DNA of 14,114 nt from Bacteroidales bacterium UBA1757 (GTDB taxonomy: Bacteria > Bacteroidota > Bacteroidia > Bacteroidales > UBA1402), in assembly GCA_002315625.1 (NCBI GenBank), contig DCHH01000018.1, forward strand, positions 11,476 through 25,589, given 5' to 3'. The notes beneath the pieces are model-generated. The model did no database searches, was not told the origin of the DNA, and saw nothing but the letters and a program-made list of their open reading frames with translations. Of this stretch, positions 1 to 8,187 are shown piece by piece. Each line of letters starts with the position of its first letter. The stretch's first letter is position 1. The position numbers and the translations under genes were made by a program.

Positions 1-816
1 CTCATTATGTGGGAAGGGCCGTACAACGTCATTGACCTGAGCGGAACCTGGTGCGAAAAGGCCGGTTTTGCCGCAGCCGCAGAGATTCACAAAATCGGCA
101 ACTACTACTATTATGCCGGCACCTGGAGCGACCACAGCGAAATAATCCAGGCAATTCCAAGGCGCTACAATGTCCCTCACAACCAGACCTATCTCCTCCG
201 CAGCGAGAGCCCCGAAGGACCGTTTGTCCCATTCTCCGAAACTCCAGGCTATGACTACGAGCCCTACGAATGGGACTGCATCGACGGCACCCTTTACGAG
301 GAGGACGGCCATATCTATATGGTTTTCGTCCACGAATGGACCCAGCTTATTGACGGCACGATGGACTATATCGAACTTTCACAGGATCTCACAAAAACCA
401 TTTCCGAGTGGCCTGTGACAATGTTCCGCGCCTCAGAATGCCCCGCCTGCGGAGAAATGAACGGCCTTGGAGAAGCCACCTTCGGGCTGAAGATGCCAGG
501 CTGGGTCACCGACGGCCCGCAACTCTTCCGCACCCAGACCGGCAAGCTCGGCATGCTCTGGTCAACCTGGGGCAAGGAACGCTACCTCCAGGCAGTCTGC
601 TACTCCGAATCAGGCACAATCAAAGGCCCGTGGATTCAGGAGCCTGAACCATTCCTTGCCAACAATTCAGGCCACGGAATGCTCTTCCGCACATTCGAAG
701 GCGAGCTGCGATTTGTAGTACACCACGTCGAAGGCGACGGCCCCCGCAAGCCCCAATACTGGACAGTTGACGACTCCGGCGACAAACTCCAGCTCGGCCA
801 TCAGCTCATCCTCTGA
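1..816 (+). CDS. Glycoside hydrolase family 43-like protein, 5'-truncated
   Basis: This is the C-terminal 271 residues of a five-bladed beta-propeller glycosidase of the GH43 type. The reading frame is open from base 1, so the Met at position 7 is internal and the real start lies outside the window. The second-blade signature AEIHKIGNYYYYAGTW is present (family form: APEVHK-GKYYL). It is followed by DGTLYEEDGHIYMVF, then TDGPQLFRT-GKLGMLWSTWG, and the late-blade SGHGMLFRTFEG. The first blade, which carries the catalytic Asp base, is missing. The position where many GH43 enzymes have the acid Glu in an EGP motif reads TDGP here; from memory some GH43 subfamilies have this form, so it need not mean loss of activity. 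GH43 enzymes remove arabinofuranosyl, xylosyl or galactosyl residues. The substrate cannot be read from this fragment. It converges on the susCD operon and is probably part of the same utilization locus. Confidence 0.85.
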   Translation, partial: LIMWEGPYNVIDLSGTWCEKAGFAAAAEIHKIGNYYYYAGTWSDHSEIIQAIPRRYNVPHNQTYLLRSESPEGPFVPFSETPGYDYEPYEWDCIDGTLYEEDGHIYMVFVHEWTQLIDGTMDYIELSQDLTKTISEWPVTMFRASECPACGEMNGLGEATFGLKMPGWVTDGPQLFRTQTGKLGMLWSTWGKERYLQAVCYSESGTIKGPWIQEPEPFLANNSGHGMLFRTFEGELRFVVHHVEGDGPRKPQYWTVDDSGDKLQLGHQLIL

Positions 817-817
817 T

Positions 818-856
818 TTTCGTATTTTTCGCGTATCATTCGCGAAAAATACGAAA
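818..856 (-). repeat. Palindromic dispersed repeat, copy A
   Basis: Two perfect 16-bp arms (TTTCGTATTTTTCGCG and its complement) flank the 7-nt loop TATCATT. The element begins 1 bp after the GH43 stop codon. Its reverse complement matches copy B at 10089-10127. Including flanks, 43 nt align with one mismatch. It could act as a transcription terminator for the GH43 gene, but the near-exact second copy 9.2 kb away suggests a dispersed REP-like element. Confidence 0.8.
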
Positions 857-913
857 TGCATTCTGTGTATCAGACACTTACATCAACATACGTCCAAAAA
901 CCGGGCATAAGGG

Positions 914-934
914 ATGCTGAATCAAGTTCAGCAT
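914..934. repeat. Short intergenic palindrome
   Basis: Perfect 8-bp arms ATGCTGAA and TTCAGCAT flank the 5-nt loop TCAAG, and the sequence GACAGG follows. It resembles, from memory, a widespread intergenic palindrome type of the form TCNTGAA-CTTG-TTCAGGA seen in several bacterial phyla. No second copy was seen in this window. It lies between two other hairpins in the GH43/susD convergence gap. Function unknown. Confidence 0.5.
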
Positions 935-947
935 GACAGGACAATAA

Positions 948-981
948 GAAGGCCGTATCATCCGGGAATGATACGGCCTTC
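948..981 (-). terminator. Strong hairpin, likely terminator of susCD
   Basis: Perfect 14-bp arms (GAAGGCCGTATCAT and its complement) with loop CCGGGA lie 22 bp beyond the susD stop codon. On the - strand the hairpin is preceded by TTTTTT and followed by TTATTGT, a weak T tract. On the + strand it is followed by CAAAAAACC, which is not a terminator tail. The most likely job is to end the susC-susD transcript. It may also block read-through between the converging genes. Confidence 0.65.
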
Positions 982-1003
982 AAAAAACCACTACTTCAGA
1001 AGA

Positions 1004-2878
1004 TTATTTTGCGCCAGAGGCATAGCCACCGTTCTGGTATTCTGAGCCATTGTTGATGGAGGGGAGGAAGGTGCTGGTGTCGAAGGGACGCAACACATAC
1101 TCGGCCTTGAAATACTTGCCGACTGAGGGGTTGGTCTCGTTCAGATAGTTGTCATCCTTCAGCATACCGGTTCTGGCCAGGTCGTAGAAGCGCATGAACT
1201 CACCACAGAACTCACGAGCACGCTCGTCCAGAATAGTGCGGATGGTAACAGTACCAGTCAGTTCCTTGGCACCTGCACGTTTTCTGACCATGTTGATGTA
1301 TGACAGAGCATTGCTGCCGCCGTTCACCTTAAGGTCGGCTTCGGCTGCAATAAGCATCATTTCCGGCATACGGATAATTTGCATGGCAGAGGTGTTGCCG
1401 AAACGGATTTTCGAACGGTTCGACTCGAAGAACTTGGTGGTGTTATACTTCGTCATCGAAGGATAAAAGTTCGAATGGAAATTCTCATTGGTTCCGTCAG
1501 CCTTGTAAGCCTCCGTAGTGTTGAAATATTTGTGGAACATTTCAACAGTCTTGCCAGCATCGTTATATACATCGGCATAGTCTATAATCATGTGCTTACT
1601 GGTGTATCTCTGAGCCTTCTTGGCAGCATAGTCGGGATCCTGCGGCATAATGAACTCAATGGCGGTATCTCCGACAGCCACGGTCTGACCGATTACGGAA
1701 GCATCCTTGTCGTACTGATTGGCCATATCCTTCGTCCAGGTATAAGACTTGTTGGCCAGCCACACATTCTGGAAAATCTTCTTGAAACGGGGGTCAAGGG
1801 TATTGTCGCTGTTGACGAAAAGGCTGATAAGGTGCTGAGTAGGCATGAATGATCCGTTCTTTGAGCCTTCCCATGTCTCATAGGTATCAGCGTTGTTCTC
1901 ACGGGCAGGGAAAGAGGTAATCTGAGCACGGAAAAGCTCGTGACACATGTTCAGCACGTGTGCGCCATTGCTGCTGCCATTATACGTAGCATCGCTGTAA
2001 TAGGCATGCTTCCACAAAGCCTCCTTGTTGGTGTAGTTATTAGCCTCGGCAAAAACGTCCTCGTACTTGTCATACATATAGGCATTGTAGGATGCTCCAC
2101 CGGCATTCATGTCGTCGATAAGCATCTTGGCATACTTCAACGCATTGGTGTAGTACTCTGCATCTTCGGTCCAGCGGGTAGCCTGCAGATAGCAGCGGGC
2201 CAGCAGGCCGATGGCTGATTTCTTGGTGGGACGAGTAATATAGGAATCATCACCCTTGGGCAGCCATTCAATGGCATAAAGCAGGTCGGGGATAATGATT
2301 TCATCGTATGTAGCCTTCGGGCTCTTGCGCTCCGGAGTATAGACACCTTCACCGATTTCCGTGTCCTTTTCAGTCACAACGGTGATACCTCCGAACTGTT
2401 CCACACCATGATAATAGTAGAGAGCCCTCATGAAGCGAGCCTCAGCCAGCTTGGAATTGCGTTCTTCCTCTGTCTTGTAAGGAGGCAGGTCGCCATATTG
2501 GAGTACCTTGTTGCAGGAGCCGATGCCATCGTACAGAGAATAGAGGAAATTCAATGTATAGGTGGTGTTGGGGGTACCGCCGGCATAATACCAGAAATAC
2601 TGGGTACTGGTATTGTCCTTGTTTCTCGGGGTTGTCCAAAGGTCGGTTTCAGCCTCGGTAATGGCCATGAAGTCAATCTTGTTGACGTTTCCGTAGAAAC
2701 TTCTTTCAAGACCGAAATAGATATTGTTGACGATTGTCTGGAAACCGGCAGTGGTTTTGCTCAAGTTCTCAAATGTAAAACCGCCAGGGTTGTTCTCTTC
2801 CAGAGAGCAGCTGCACATCATGCCGCACAAGGAGGCTGTCAGAACTGCTGATAAAATATAACGACTAAAGTGTTTCAT
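1004..2878 (-). CDS. SusD/RagB-family glycan-binding outer-membrane lipoprotein
   Basis: The product is 624 residues. It starts with a basic and hydrophobic signal peptide and a lipobox ending at Cys24 (MMCSC). The residues after the Cys, SLEEN, carry acidic positions like the Bacteroidota lipoprotein export signal, so it is probably surface exposed. The mature protein has the SusD-type alpha-helical TPR plan, including the segment EARFMRALYYYHGVEQFGG near residues 145-165, and the late segment EARAREFCGEFMRFYDLART-like region (seen as DERAREFCGEFMRFYDLA) near residues 550-570. SusD proteins sit on the matching SusC barrel and capture oligosaccharide at the cell surface. The gene is 21 bp downstream of susC in the same operon. 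It is somewhat longer than the archetypal SusD, as usual for non-starch homologues. The ligand cannot be deduced from sequence; the GH43 neighbour hints at arabinose- or xylose-decorated plant glycans. Confidence 0.93.
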   Translation of the reverse strand: MKHFSRYILSAVLTASLCGMMCSCSLEENNPGGFTFENLSKTTAGFQTIVNNIYFGLERSFYGNVNKIDFMAITEAETDLWTTPRNKDNTSTQYFWYYAGGTPNTTYTLNFLYSLYDGIGSCNKVLQYGDLPPYKTEEERNSKLAEARFMRALYYYHGVEQFGGITVVTEKDTEIGEGVYTPERKSPKATYDEIIIPDLLYAIEWLPKGDDSYITRPTKKSAIGLLARCYLQATRWTEDAEYYTNALKYAKMLIDDMNAGGASYNAYMYDKYEDVFAEANNYTNKEALWKHAYYSDATYNGSSNGAHVLNMCHELFRAQITSFPARENNADTYETWEGSKNGSFMPTQHLISLFVNSDNTLDPRFKKIFQNVWLANKSYTWTKDMANQYDKDASVIGQTVAVGDTAIEFIMPQDPDYAAKKAQRYTSKHMIIDYADVYNDAGKTVEMFHKYFNTTEAYKADGTNENFHSNFYPSMTKYNTTKFFESNRSKIRFGNTSAMQIIRMPEMMLIAAEADLKVNGGSNALSYINMVRKRAGAKELTGTVTIRTILDERAREFCGEFMRFYDLARTGMLKDDNYLNETNPSVGKYFKAEYVLRPFDTSTFLPSINNGSEYQNGGYASGAK

Positions 2879-2886
2879 ATCTTTAT

Positions 2887-2893
2887 CTCCTTT
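2887..2893 (-). promoter_or_regulatory. Shine-Dalgarno-like site for susD
   Basis: In the 21-bp susC-susD gap the - strand reads AAAGGAG, 8 nt before the susD ATG. Bacteroidota genes usually lack a strong Shine-Dalgarno sequence, and none of the other starts in this window has one this clear. It supports the chosen start and may help keep SusD translation high. Confidence 0.6.
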
Positions 2894-2899
2894 CCGTGA

Positions 2900-5800
2900 T
2901 TAAAATGCAACATTAAGACCGAAGACAAACTGTCTGTACATAGGATATCTCGAGCCGGCCGATTCCGGGTCGATTCCTGAGAGCTGTTTGCTGAAATTGA
3001 TGGTAAATGGATTGTAGGCAGTCGCATAGATACGAACGCGGTTCATCAAAGCCTTGGTCGTCCATTTCTGAGGCAGAGTATAACCAAGGGTTATGTTCTT
3101 GACCTTGATGAAATCACCTGCCACATAGCTACAGGCGGAAGCTGCCGGATTGTAGTTCAGGCCGGGAGCATAGTAGAAAGCATCGGTATTGGTGGTGGTC
3201 CAGTAATCGGTGCCACTGGGCTGGTTGCTGGTGATGGAGCTGGCACCATTGTAGCGGCTGTATTCTACAAGATGCCCGAAGCGGCCCAACATATAGATGC
3301 TCAAATCAAAATTGTATAGGGTGAAGGTATTGTTCATACCTGCAAGGAATTTGGGTGTACGCGACCCAAGGACCTGCTTGTCGTTCTCATTGTATTTGTG
3401 CACGCCGGCAACCTCGTCTGATGCCTGCGGAACAGTTTCAATCTTGACAGCTCCGGGTTCGCAACCGTATTTCGCGGCTTCTTCCTTTTCATTAACCTGC
3501 CAGATACCAACATACTTATAATCATAAACAGAGTTGATTGCTTCGCCTTCGAAGAACCAGCCCAGACTATTGTCCTTGAAATCACCTCCGGGGAGAGAGA
3601 CAATCTTATCCTGCTGCCATGTAAAGGTAACAGATGTGTTCCAAGTAAAGTTTTTACGCTTAATGTTGCGCGAGTTCAGGACGATTTCAAGACCCTGGTT
3701 CTGAGTCTTTCCAAGGTTTTGCCAGCTGCCGAGAGTCCATCCCCAACCGGTGATACCAGTGGTTACAGGCATTGCACGCTGATACAGCAGACCGTCGGTA
3801 TTGGTAGTGTAGTATTCAATGCTACCGTCAATGCGATTGCCCAGCACACCGAAGTCCAAACCAATGTTCCAGGTGTAGGATTTTTCCCAACCGATACCGG
3901 CATTACCGTATGTACCAGTATATTGTGTCATACCGCCTGCGCTCGGAGAGTTGGGGCCGTCAACAGATATATTGGCCGGATATTTCACCATACCGGACTC
4001 GGTATCGTAAGCCGTCATACCACCGGAGTTACCAGTAACACCGTAGCTCACGCGAAGTTTCAGATTGTCAAGCCATTCCGCATCGTCCATAAAGCTTTCC
4101 TCGCTAAGACGCCAAGCAAGAGCTGCTGAGGGGAAGTAATCCCACTTCTTGCCTTCCGACAACCACGACACACCATCATAACGCAAAGAAATACTGGCCA
4201 GGTATTTGCCCTTGTAGGAGTAGCTGGCGCGGCCTGCGTATGACATCTGCTGGGTCTGGAAGAAGTTGTTGTTGACGTATGAGCTGTTGCCGGCACCTAT
4301 ACGATAGTACTGCCAGCAGTCCATTTCCTGATCCTTACCGCCCGAGTAGGTATCGGTCAGCTGTCTGAAATTCCATGAGGTGATACCGGCTATGGTCAGG
4401 TTGTGGTCTTCGTTGAATGTCTTGTTGAAAGTGAGAATGTTGTCCCAGGTGTAACCCCATTCGTTCTGTGAATAGACCTCAGCGTAAGGAATAACGTATC
4501 CTACATAGTGGGGTGACTGGGTGTAACACTCCGAACCGAAATATCTTCCACGATATACATTGGCGTATGAACCGCCCAGCTGCGTCTTGAAGGTCAGCGA
4601 ATTAATCGGCTTGATTTCCAGATAGGCAGTCGGCTGAGCATAGAATGAACGCTGATTGTTGCTGTACTGGTCTTTACGCCAGTCAGCCAGCGGTGAAATC
4701 TGTCCGTTGCCGGCATCGGTTCCAATGTAGAAATAGTTTAGTTCTCCGGTTGAATCATACACCTGGCCCAAAGGAAGGTTGGAGACTGAGCGCTCGAACA
4801 CCGGGTTACCGGTATTGTTCACACCGTAGGTCAGATTGGCGACAATGCCCATTTTGGCCCATTTGAAAAGCTGCTGGTCAGCATTCAAGTGGAAGAACAG
4901 CTTGTCGGCATTTTCAAGTGACATCAAACCCTGGTCCTTGGTATAGGAGATTGAGGAGTAGATTGAAGACTTGGCTGTTCCGGTTGATGCAGAGAGGCTG
5001 TACTTCTGTGAAGTGGCGCGCTTTCCGTTGCTGACAGCTTCGTCAACCCAGTCAATCCACTGTCCCTTGTTGTAGGCATCCTGATAGTACTGGTTGCCTG
5101 CAAACAATGTCGAGATATCGGTAAGTTCCACACCGTTCTTGTTCTTGTAAGCCTGCTTGTAATACTCGAGCCACTCTTCACCCTGCATACCATGCTTGTA
5201 TTGCGGAGTTCCCTTGAGCGAAAAATAAGCATCAAAGTTGATGTTCGTCACACCCTCCTGGCCTTTCTTGGTGGTGATAAGAATAACACCATTGGCACCG
5301 GCTGAACCGTAGATGGCCGTCGAGGCAGCATCTTTCAGCACGTCAATGCTTTCAATGTCGGCGGGGTTAATCTGGCTGAAATAGTCGTTCACACTCATAA
5401 CCACACTATTGTCGGCCGTCTTGACATCAAGGTCATTCACTGTGGTGGTGGTAGGCATCATGATTCCGTCGATAACAATCAGCGGGCTGTTGTTGCCGTA
5501 AATGGAACGGGCACCACGCAGTGTGACCTCGGGGTTGCTGCCGAGAGCACCGCTTGACTGGGAAATGTCCAAGCCGGCGATACGGCCTTCCAGGGCTTCC
5601 ATAATGTTGGTCGTCGGGGCAATGGTGAAGTCCTTCGGGGCAATGGAGGCCACCGAACCGGTAAGGTCGCGACGTTTGACGGTACCATAACCAATCACAA
5701 CAACATCGTCCAGATTTTCTGCATCTTCCTGCATAACGATTGTCAGTTTGTCACTGCTGGCAACAACATTCTGCTGCTTGAAGCCTAAATAAGACACAGA

Positions 5801-6025
5801 GAGGGTGGCATTTGCTTTCAACCCTGTAAGCTGGAAGTTACCATTTGCATCCGTAATGGCCAGTGTCTGAGTACCCTTGACCTGAATGCTCACGCCTGCA
5901 AGCGGTTCGCCCGATTCGTCTGTAACGACACCGGTAACTTTCTGTTGCGCGAATGCCGTCATGCATACCAAGCTCATGACCATAACAGTCGCGAGCTTAC
6001 TGAAGAATTTAGTCAGTCGTTTCAT
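2900..6025 (-). CDS. SusC/RagA-family TonB-linked outer-membrane transporter
   Basis: The product is 1041 residues. Residues 1-26 are a signal peptide ending AFA before Gln27. Residues of about 28-105 form the carboxypeptidase-regulatory-like beta-sandwich typical of SusC (VTGVVTDESGEPLAGVSI, then DANGNFQL). Next comes DDVVVIGYGTVKRRDLTGSV, the conserved SusC stretch before the plug. The plug (about residues 125-250) includes the signatures SPLIVIDGI, IESIDVLKDAASTAIYG and GANGVILITTKKG. The rest is a 22-stranded-type beta-barrel ending in a C-terminal Phe (GLNVAF). It imports oligosaccharides across the outer membrane using TonB energy, with SusD as its lid. No N-terminal anti-sigma-interacting (STN) domain is visible, so control by an ECF sigma/anti-sigma pair is not indicated. 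Length is normal for the family. Substrate unknown. Confidence 0.95.
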   Translation of the reverse strand: MKRLTKFFSKLATVMVMSLVCMTAFAQQKVTGVVTDESGEPLAGVSIQVKGTQTLAITDANGNFQLTGLKANATLSVSYLGFKQQNVVASSDKLTIVMQEDAENLDDVVVIGYGTVKRRDLTGSVASIAPKDFTIAPTTNIMEALEGRIAGLDISQSSGALGSNPEVTLRGARSIYGNNSPLIVIDGIMMPTTTTVNDLDVKTADNSVVMSVNDYFSQINPADIESIDVLKDAASTAIYGSAGANGVILITTKKGQEGVTNINFDAYFSLKGTPQYKHGMQGEEWLEYYKQAYKNKNGVELTDISTLFAGNQYYQDAYNKGQWIDWVDEAVSNGKRATSQKYSLSASTGTAKSSIYSSISYTKDQGLMSLENADKLFFHLNADQQLFKWAKMGIVANLTYGVNNTGNPVFERSVSNLPLGQVYDSTGELNYFYIGTDAGNGQISPLADWRKDQYSNNQRSFYAQPTAYLEIKPINSLTFKTQLGGSYANVYRGRYFGSECYTQSPHYVGYVIPYAEVYSQNEWGYTWDNILTFNKTFNEDHNLTIAGITSWNFRQLTDTYSGGKDQEMDCWQYYRIGAGNSSYVNNNFFQTQQMSYAGRASYSYKGKYLASISLRYDGVSWLSEGKKWDYFPSAALAWRLSEESFMDDAEWLDNLKLRVSYGVTGNSGGMTAYDTESGMVKYPANISVDGPNSPSAGGMTQYTGTYGNAGIGWEKSYTWNIGLDFGVLGNRIDGSIEYYTTNTDGLLYQRAMPVTTGITGWGWTLGSWQNLGKTQNQGLEIVLNSRNIKRKNFTWNTSVTFTWQQDKIVSLPGGDFKDNSLGWFFEGEAINSVYDYKYVGIWQVNEKEEAAKYGCEPGAVKIETVPQASDEVAGVHKYNENDKQVLGSRTPKFLAGMNNTFTLYNFDLSIYMLGRFGHLVEYSRYNGASSITSNQPSGTDYWTTTNTDAFYYAPGLNYNPAASACSYVAGDFIKVKNITLGYTLPQKWTTKALMNRVRIYATAYNPFTINFSKQLSGIDPESAGSRYPMYRQFVFGLNVAF

Positions 6026-6091
6026 GTTAGTTTTTAAAAAAATTGAGTTATTGAGAAAAAGAAAACTACAAATCCGTCAAAATAACGGCCG

Positions 6092-6121
6092 CGAATGTAG
6101 TAATTTAAAACGATTTAGCAA
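6092..6121 (-). promoter_or_regulatory. Candidate promoter of susC
   Basis: On the - strand a TTG (6121-6119) is followed by a 19-nt spacer and TACATTCG (6099-6092). That is one mismatch from the Bacteroidota -7 box TAnnTTTG at the usual distance from a -33 TTG. It would give an A/T-rich leader of roughly 60 nt before the susC ATG. Weak evidence, because the match is imperfect. Confidence 0.4.
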
Positions 6122-6146
6122 TAAGAAACGGGTATAGCCTTCAAAA

Positions 6147-6172
6147 TTTAACATATCAGTTCCTATGTTAAA
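6147..6172 (-). terminator. A/T-rich inverted repeat, possible terminator of the DUF2461 gene
   Basis: Perfect 9-bp arms TTTAACATA and TATGTTAAA flank an 8-nt loop. It lies 25 bp beyond the stop of the DUF2461 gene on the - strand, and the downstream arm runs into ATTTTG. It could end that transcript. It could equally be a regulator-binding palindrome, as it sits upstream of the candidate susC promoter. Confidence 0.4.
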
Positions 6173-6197
6173 CCGCCAAAATCACCCGCTATGCGAT

Positions 6198-6890
6198 TCA
6201 GCGATTTGGAGTGTTGGGACTGATTTCAAGAGCGTAATCAACGCAGCGGTTCAGCAGCTCGTTGAATGGTTTAGTCAGGGCCAGGTGTCGAACTGCCATG
6301 TCGAGAAGGTCGTCGCGCAGAAAGACCTTTTCGCTTTGGGGTTCAAGGATGCTGAAGGTGCGCAGTCTTAGGTAGTCGGCATACGGGGCATCTTTGTCAT
6401 ACCCGGCAGGAACCCGTCTGAGGGCCTGCTCCCACTCTGGCTCAAATCCCTTGCAAGCTTTCAATGCCGCATCAAAGCCCTCGCCGTTCAGCACAATTTC
6501 CTCGCGGATGCTCTTGAGCGACTGCGGCGTAGGATTGTACAGTCCGGCGCAGAAAAAGTATGTATCCTCTGCCGGCTCGAAATGGATGTAGTACCCAGCA
6601 TGTGCCGATTTCTTGCCCCCAGGGCAAAGATACGCCCCATACCATGTCTTGTACGGCCTCTTGTCGGGCGAGAAACGGATGTCTCGATAGATGCGATAGG
6701 TGATGTCACCCAATTGCAGCCCGCGGAGTGAATCATCGACCTCCGACATTCTGGTCAGGAATTCAAGCGCGATCCCCTCAGTCGCCTCCTTAAATATAAG
6801 GTATCTGTCACGGTGGGCCTGAAACCACTCCCGATTGTTATTCTCCGCCAGTTCCCGGAGAAAATCAATGATAATCTGCTGTCTGTTCAT
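6198..6890 (-). CDS. DUF2461 (TIGR02453) family protein
   Basis: The product is 230 residues, normal for this family, which has no well-established function. Visible family signatures are the N-terminal LAENNNREWFQAHRDRY (about residues 14-30) and RIYRDIRFSPDKRPYKTW (about residues 66-83), followed by the glycine-rich stretch with AGYYIHFEP. There is no signal peptide or membrane segment, so it is probably cytoplasmic. It lies 39 bp downstream of the iron-type alcohol dehydrogenase gene on the same strand and may be cotranscribed with it. A one-mismatch -7 box (TGTCTTTG) in that gap leaves a separate weak promoter possible. The start was chosen because the family's N-terminal motif begins within 15 residues of it. 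Confidence 0.9.
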   Translation of the reverse strand: MNRQQIIIDFLRELAENNNREWFQAHRDRYLIFKEATEGIALEFLTRMSEVDDSLRGLQLGDITYRIYRDIRFSPDKRPYKTWYGAYLCPGGKKSAHAGYYIHFEPAEDTYFFCAGLYNPTPQSLKSIREEIVLNGEGFDAALKACKGFEPEWEQALRRVPAGYDKDAPYADYLRLRTFSILEPQSEKVFLRDDLLDMAVRHLALTKPFNELLNRCVDYALEISPNTPNR

Positions 6891-6929
6891 ATAGTTGTGA
6901 AACGTGATAAGCGTAGCAAAGACACCTAT

Positions 6930-8102
6930 CTACCGGTAGGAGGCTTTGAGGATGGAGACTATTTCGTCGTGGGTCAGTGGGCAAAGGTCTTTCGACCAGC
7001 AGCGGACCATGACTGTCATGGCATTGTCGGCCATCTCGTCAAACTCCTCAGGAGTAATACCGTAGTCGCTCATTTTCAAGTCATTGACCTCACACACCCT
7101 CATCAGTTCTTCCAAGGCCGCAAGGAAATCCTCCGGGCGGGAGGCATCTTCACAGCCGAGCATCCTAGCCATCTTCACAAAGCGCTCACCGGCCACCCCC
7201 TGACCGATAATGGTCGAGAAATAGGCCTTGCAAATCATTATCAGGCCGGCTCCGTGGGGTAATGCCTCGTGATAGGCTGACAGTGCGTGTTCAATCGAAT
7301 GTTCCGCCGTGCAGCTGGTCACCACCATCGAATAGCCCGACATTGTACTGGCGTATGCCATTCCTGCGCGGGCCTCCATATCATTGCCATCACGGTATGC
7401 ACGGGGCAGGTACATCGCCACATGGCGGATTGCCTGCTCCTGGATGGCATCGCTCCAGGCATTGCTCATATTGCCGATGTACCCTTCCAGAGAATGGAAC
7501 AGGGCATCGAACCCCTGAAAGGCTGTGTAACGGGGCGGAACGCTCACCATCAGCTCAGGATCCACAATGGCATATACGGCAAAACCGCCGAAAATGCCCA
7601 ACTTCTCCTTGGTTTTAAGGTTGGAGATAACTCCAAGGGCATCAACTTCGGAGCCTGTTCCTGCCGTAGTTGGAATGGCTATCCATGGAAACGGGTCGGC
7701 CGTTGCGGGCTTTTTCCGACCCGTTCCGCTCAACACATAATCCCAAAGGTCGCCCTGGTTGTTGGCATTGAAAGCCATCACTTTGGCTGCATCCAGAACG
7801 CTACCGCCGCCAAGGGCCACGATAAAGTCGCATTCGTTTTCGCAGAACAGACTGGCTCCCTCCTCAACCATCTCCTTTGTCGGATTTGCCCCGACCTTGT
7901 CATAGATAACCGTCCAGACACCAGCCTGGCGAAGTTCGTTAAGTGTCCTGTCAAGTGCCCCGCTGACACGGGCCGACCGTCCGTTGCTGATGACTACCAA
8001 AGCCCTTTTCCCAGGCAGATGAAGTGTGTGTAATATCGAAAGTTTTCCTGTACCGAAATACAATTTCGTCGTGGCTCCAAAGCTGAAATTAAATCTGTCC
8101 AT
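6930..8102 (-). CDS. Iron-type (group III) alcohol dehydrogenase
   Basis: The product is 390 residues, typical of the family. The N-terminal domain has the NAD(P)-binding GGGS motif (about residue 98) and PTTAGTGSEV (about residues 144-153). The C-terminal domain carries the metal ligands Asp199 and His203 (in GFDALFHSLEG), His268 (EHSIEHALSAYH) and His283 (PHGAG), equivalent to the Asp-His-His-His set of FucO-type enzymes. It would reduce an aldehyde or ketone to an alcohol, or the reverse, with NAD(P)H. The physiological substrate is not readable; butanol/aldehyde reductase annotations are common for this group. The Met at 8102 was chosen because MDRFNFSFGATTKLYFG matches the usual family N-terminus. 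The longer open frame to 8360 would overlap the divergent hdeD-like gene and both promoters. The -7 box at 8135-8128 probably drives it. Confidence 0.93.
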   Translation of the reverse strand: MDRFNFSFGATTKLYFGTGKLSILHTLHLPGKRALVVISNGRSARVSGALDRTLNELRQAGVWTVIYDKVGANPTKEMVEEGASLFCENECDFIVALGGGSVLDAAKVMAFNANNQGDLWDYVLSGTGRKKPATADPFPWIAIPTTAGTGSEVDALGVISNLKTKEKLGIFGGFAVYAIVDPELMVSVPPRYTAFQGFDALFHSLEGYIGNMSNAWSDAIQEQAIRHVAMYLPRAYRDGNDMEARAGMAYASTMSGYSMVVTSCTAEHSIEHALSAYHEALPHGAGLIMICKAYFSTIIGQGVAGERFVKMARMLGCEDASRPEDFLAALEELMRVCEVNDLKMSDYGITPEEFDEMADNAMTVMVRCWSKDLCPLTHDEIVSILKASYR

Positions 8103-8127
8103 TTTTATAACGCTCCAAGTTTGCCCG

Positions 8128-8135
8128 CAAAGATA
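8128..8135 (-). promoter_or_regulatory. -7 box for the alcohol dehydrogenase gene
   Basis: The - strand reads TATCTTTG, a full match to the Bacteroidota -7 box TAnnTTTG, ending 25 bp before the alcohol dehydrogenase ATG. No good -33 TTG is seen at 19-21 nt. The leader would be very short (about 20 nt). Confidence 0.5.
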
Positions 8136-8156
8136 ATAAACACACAACGATTGCGC

Positions 8157-8187
8157 TTTGTACTTGGAAATGAAAATTCTATCTTTG
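8157..8187 (+). promoter_or_regulatory. Consensus Bacteroidota promoter for the hdeD-like/ccsBA operon
   Basis: TTTG (8157-8160), a 19-nt spacer and TATCTTTG (8180-8187) match the Bacteroidota -33/-7 promoter consensus in sequence and spacing. Transcription would start near 8193 and give a leader of about 55-60 nt. This is the best promoter in the window. Confidence 0.75.

Noticed and set aside
818..856. Ordinary intrinsic terminator of the GH43 gene and nothing more
   Set aside because: There is no T tract after the stem on the + strand, and the same sequence with loop and flanks recurs 9.2 kb away; termination may still be a side role.
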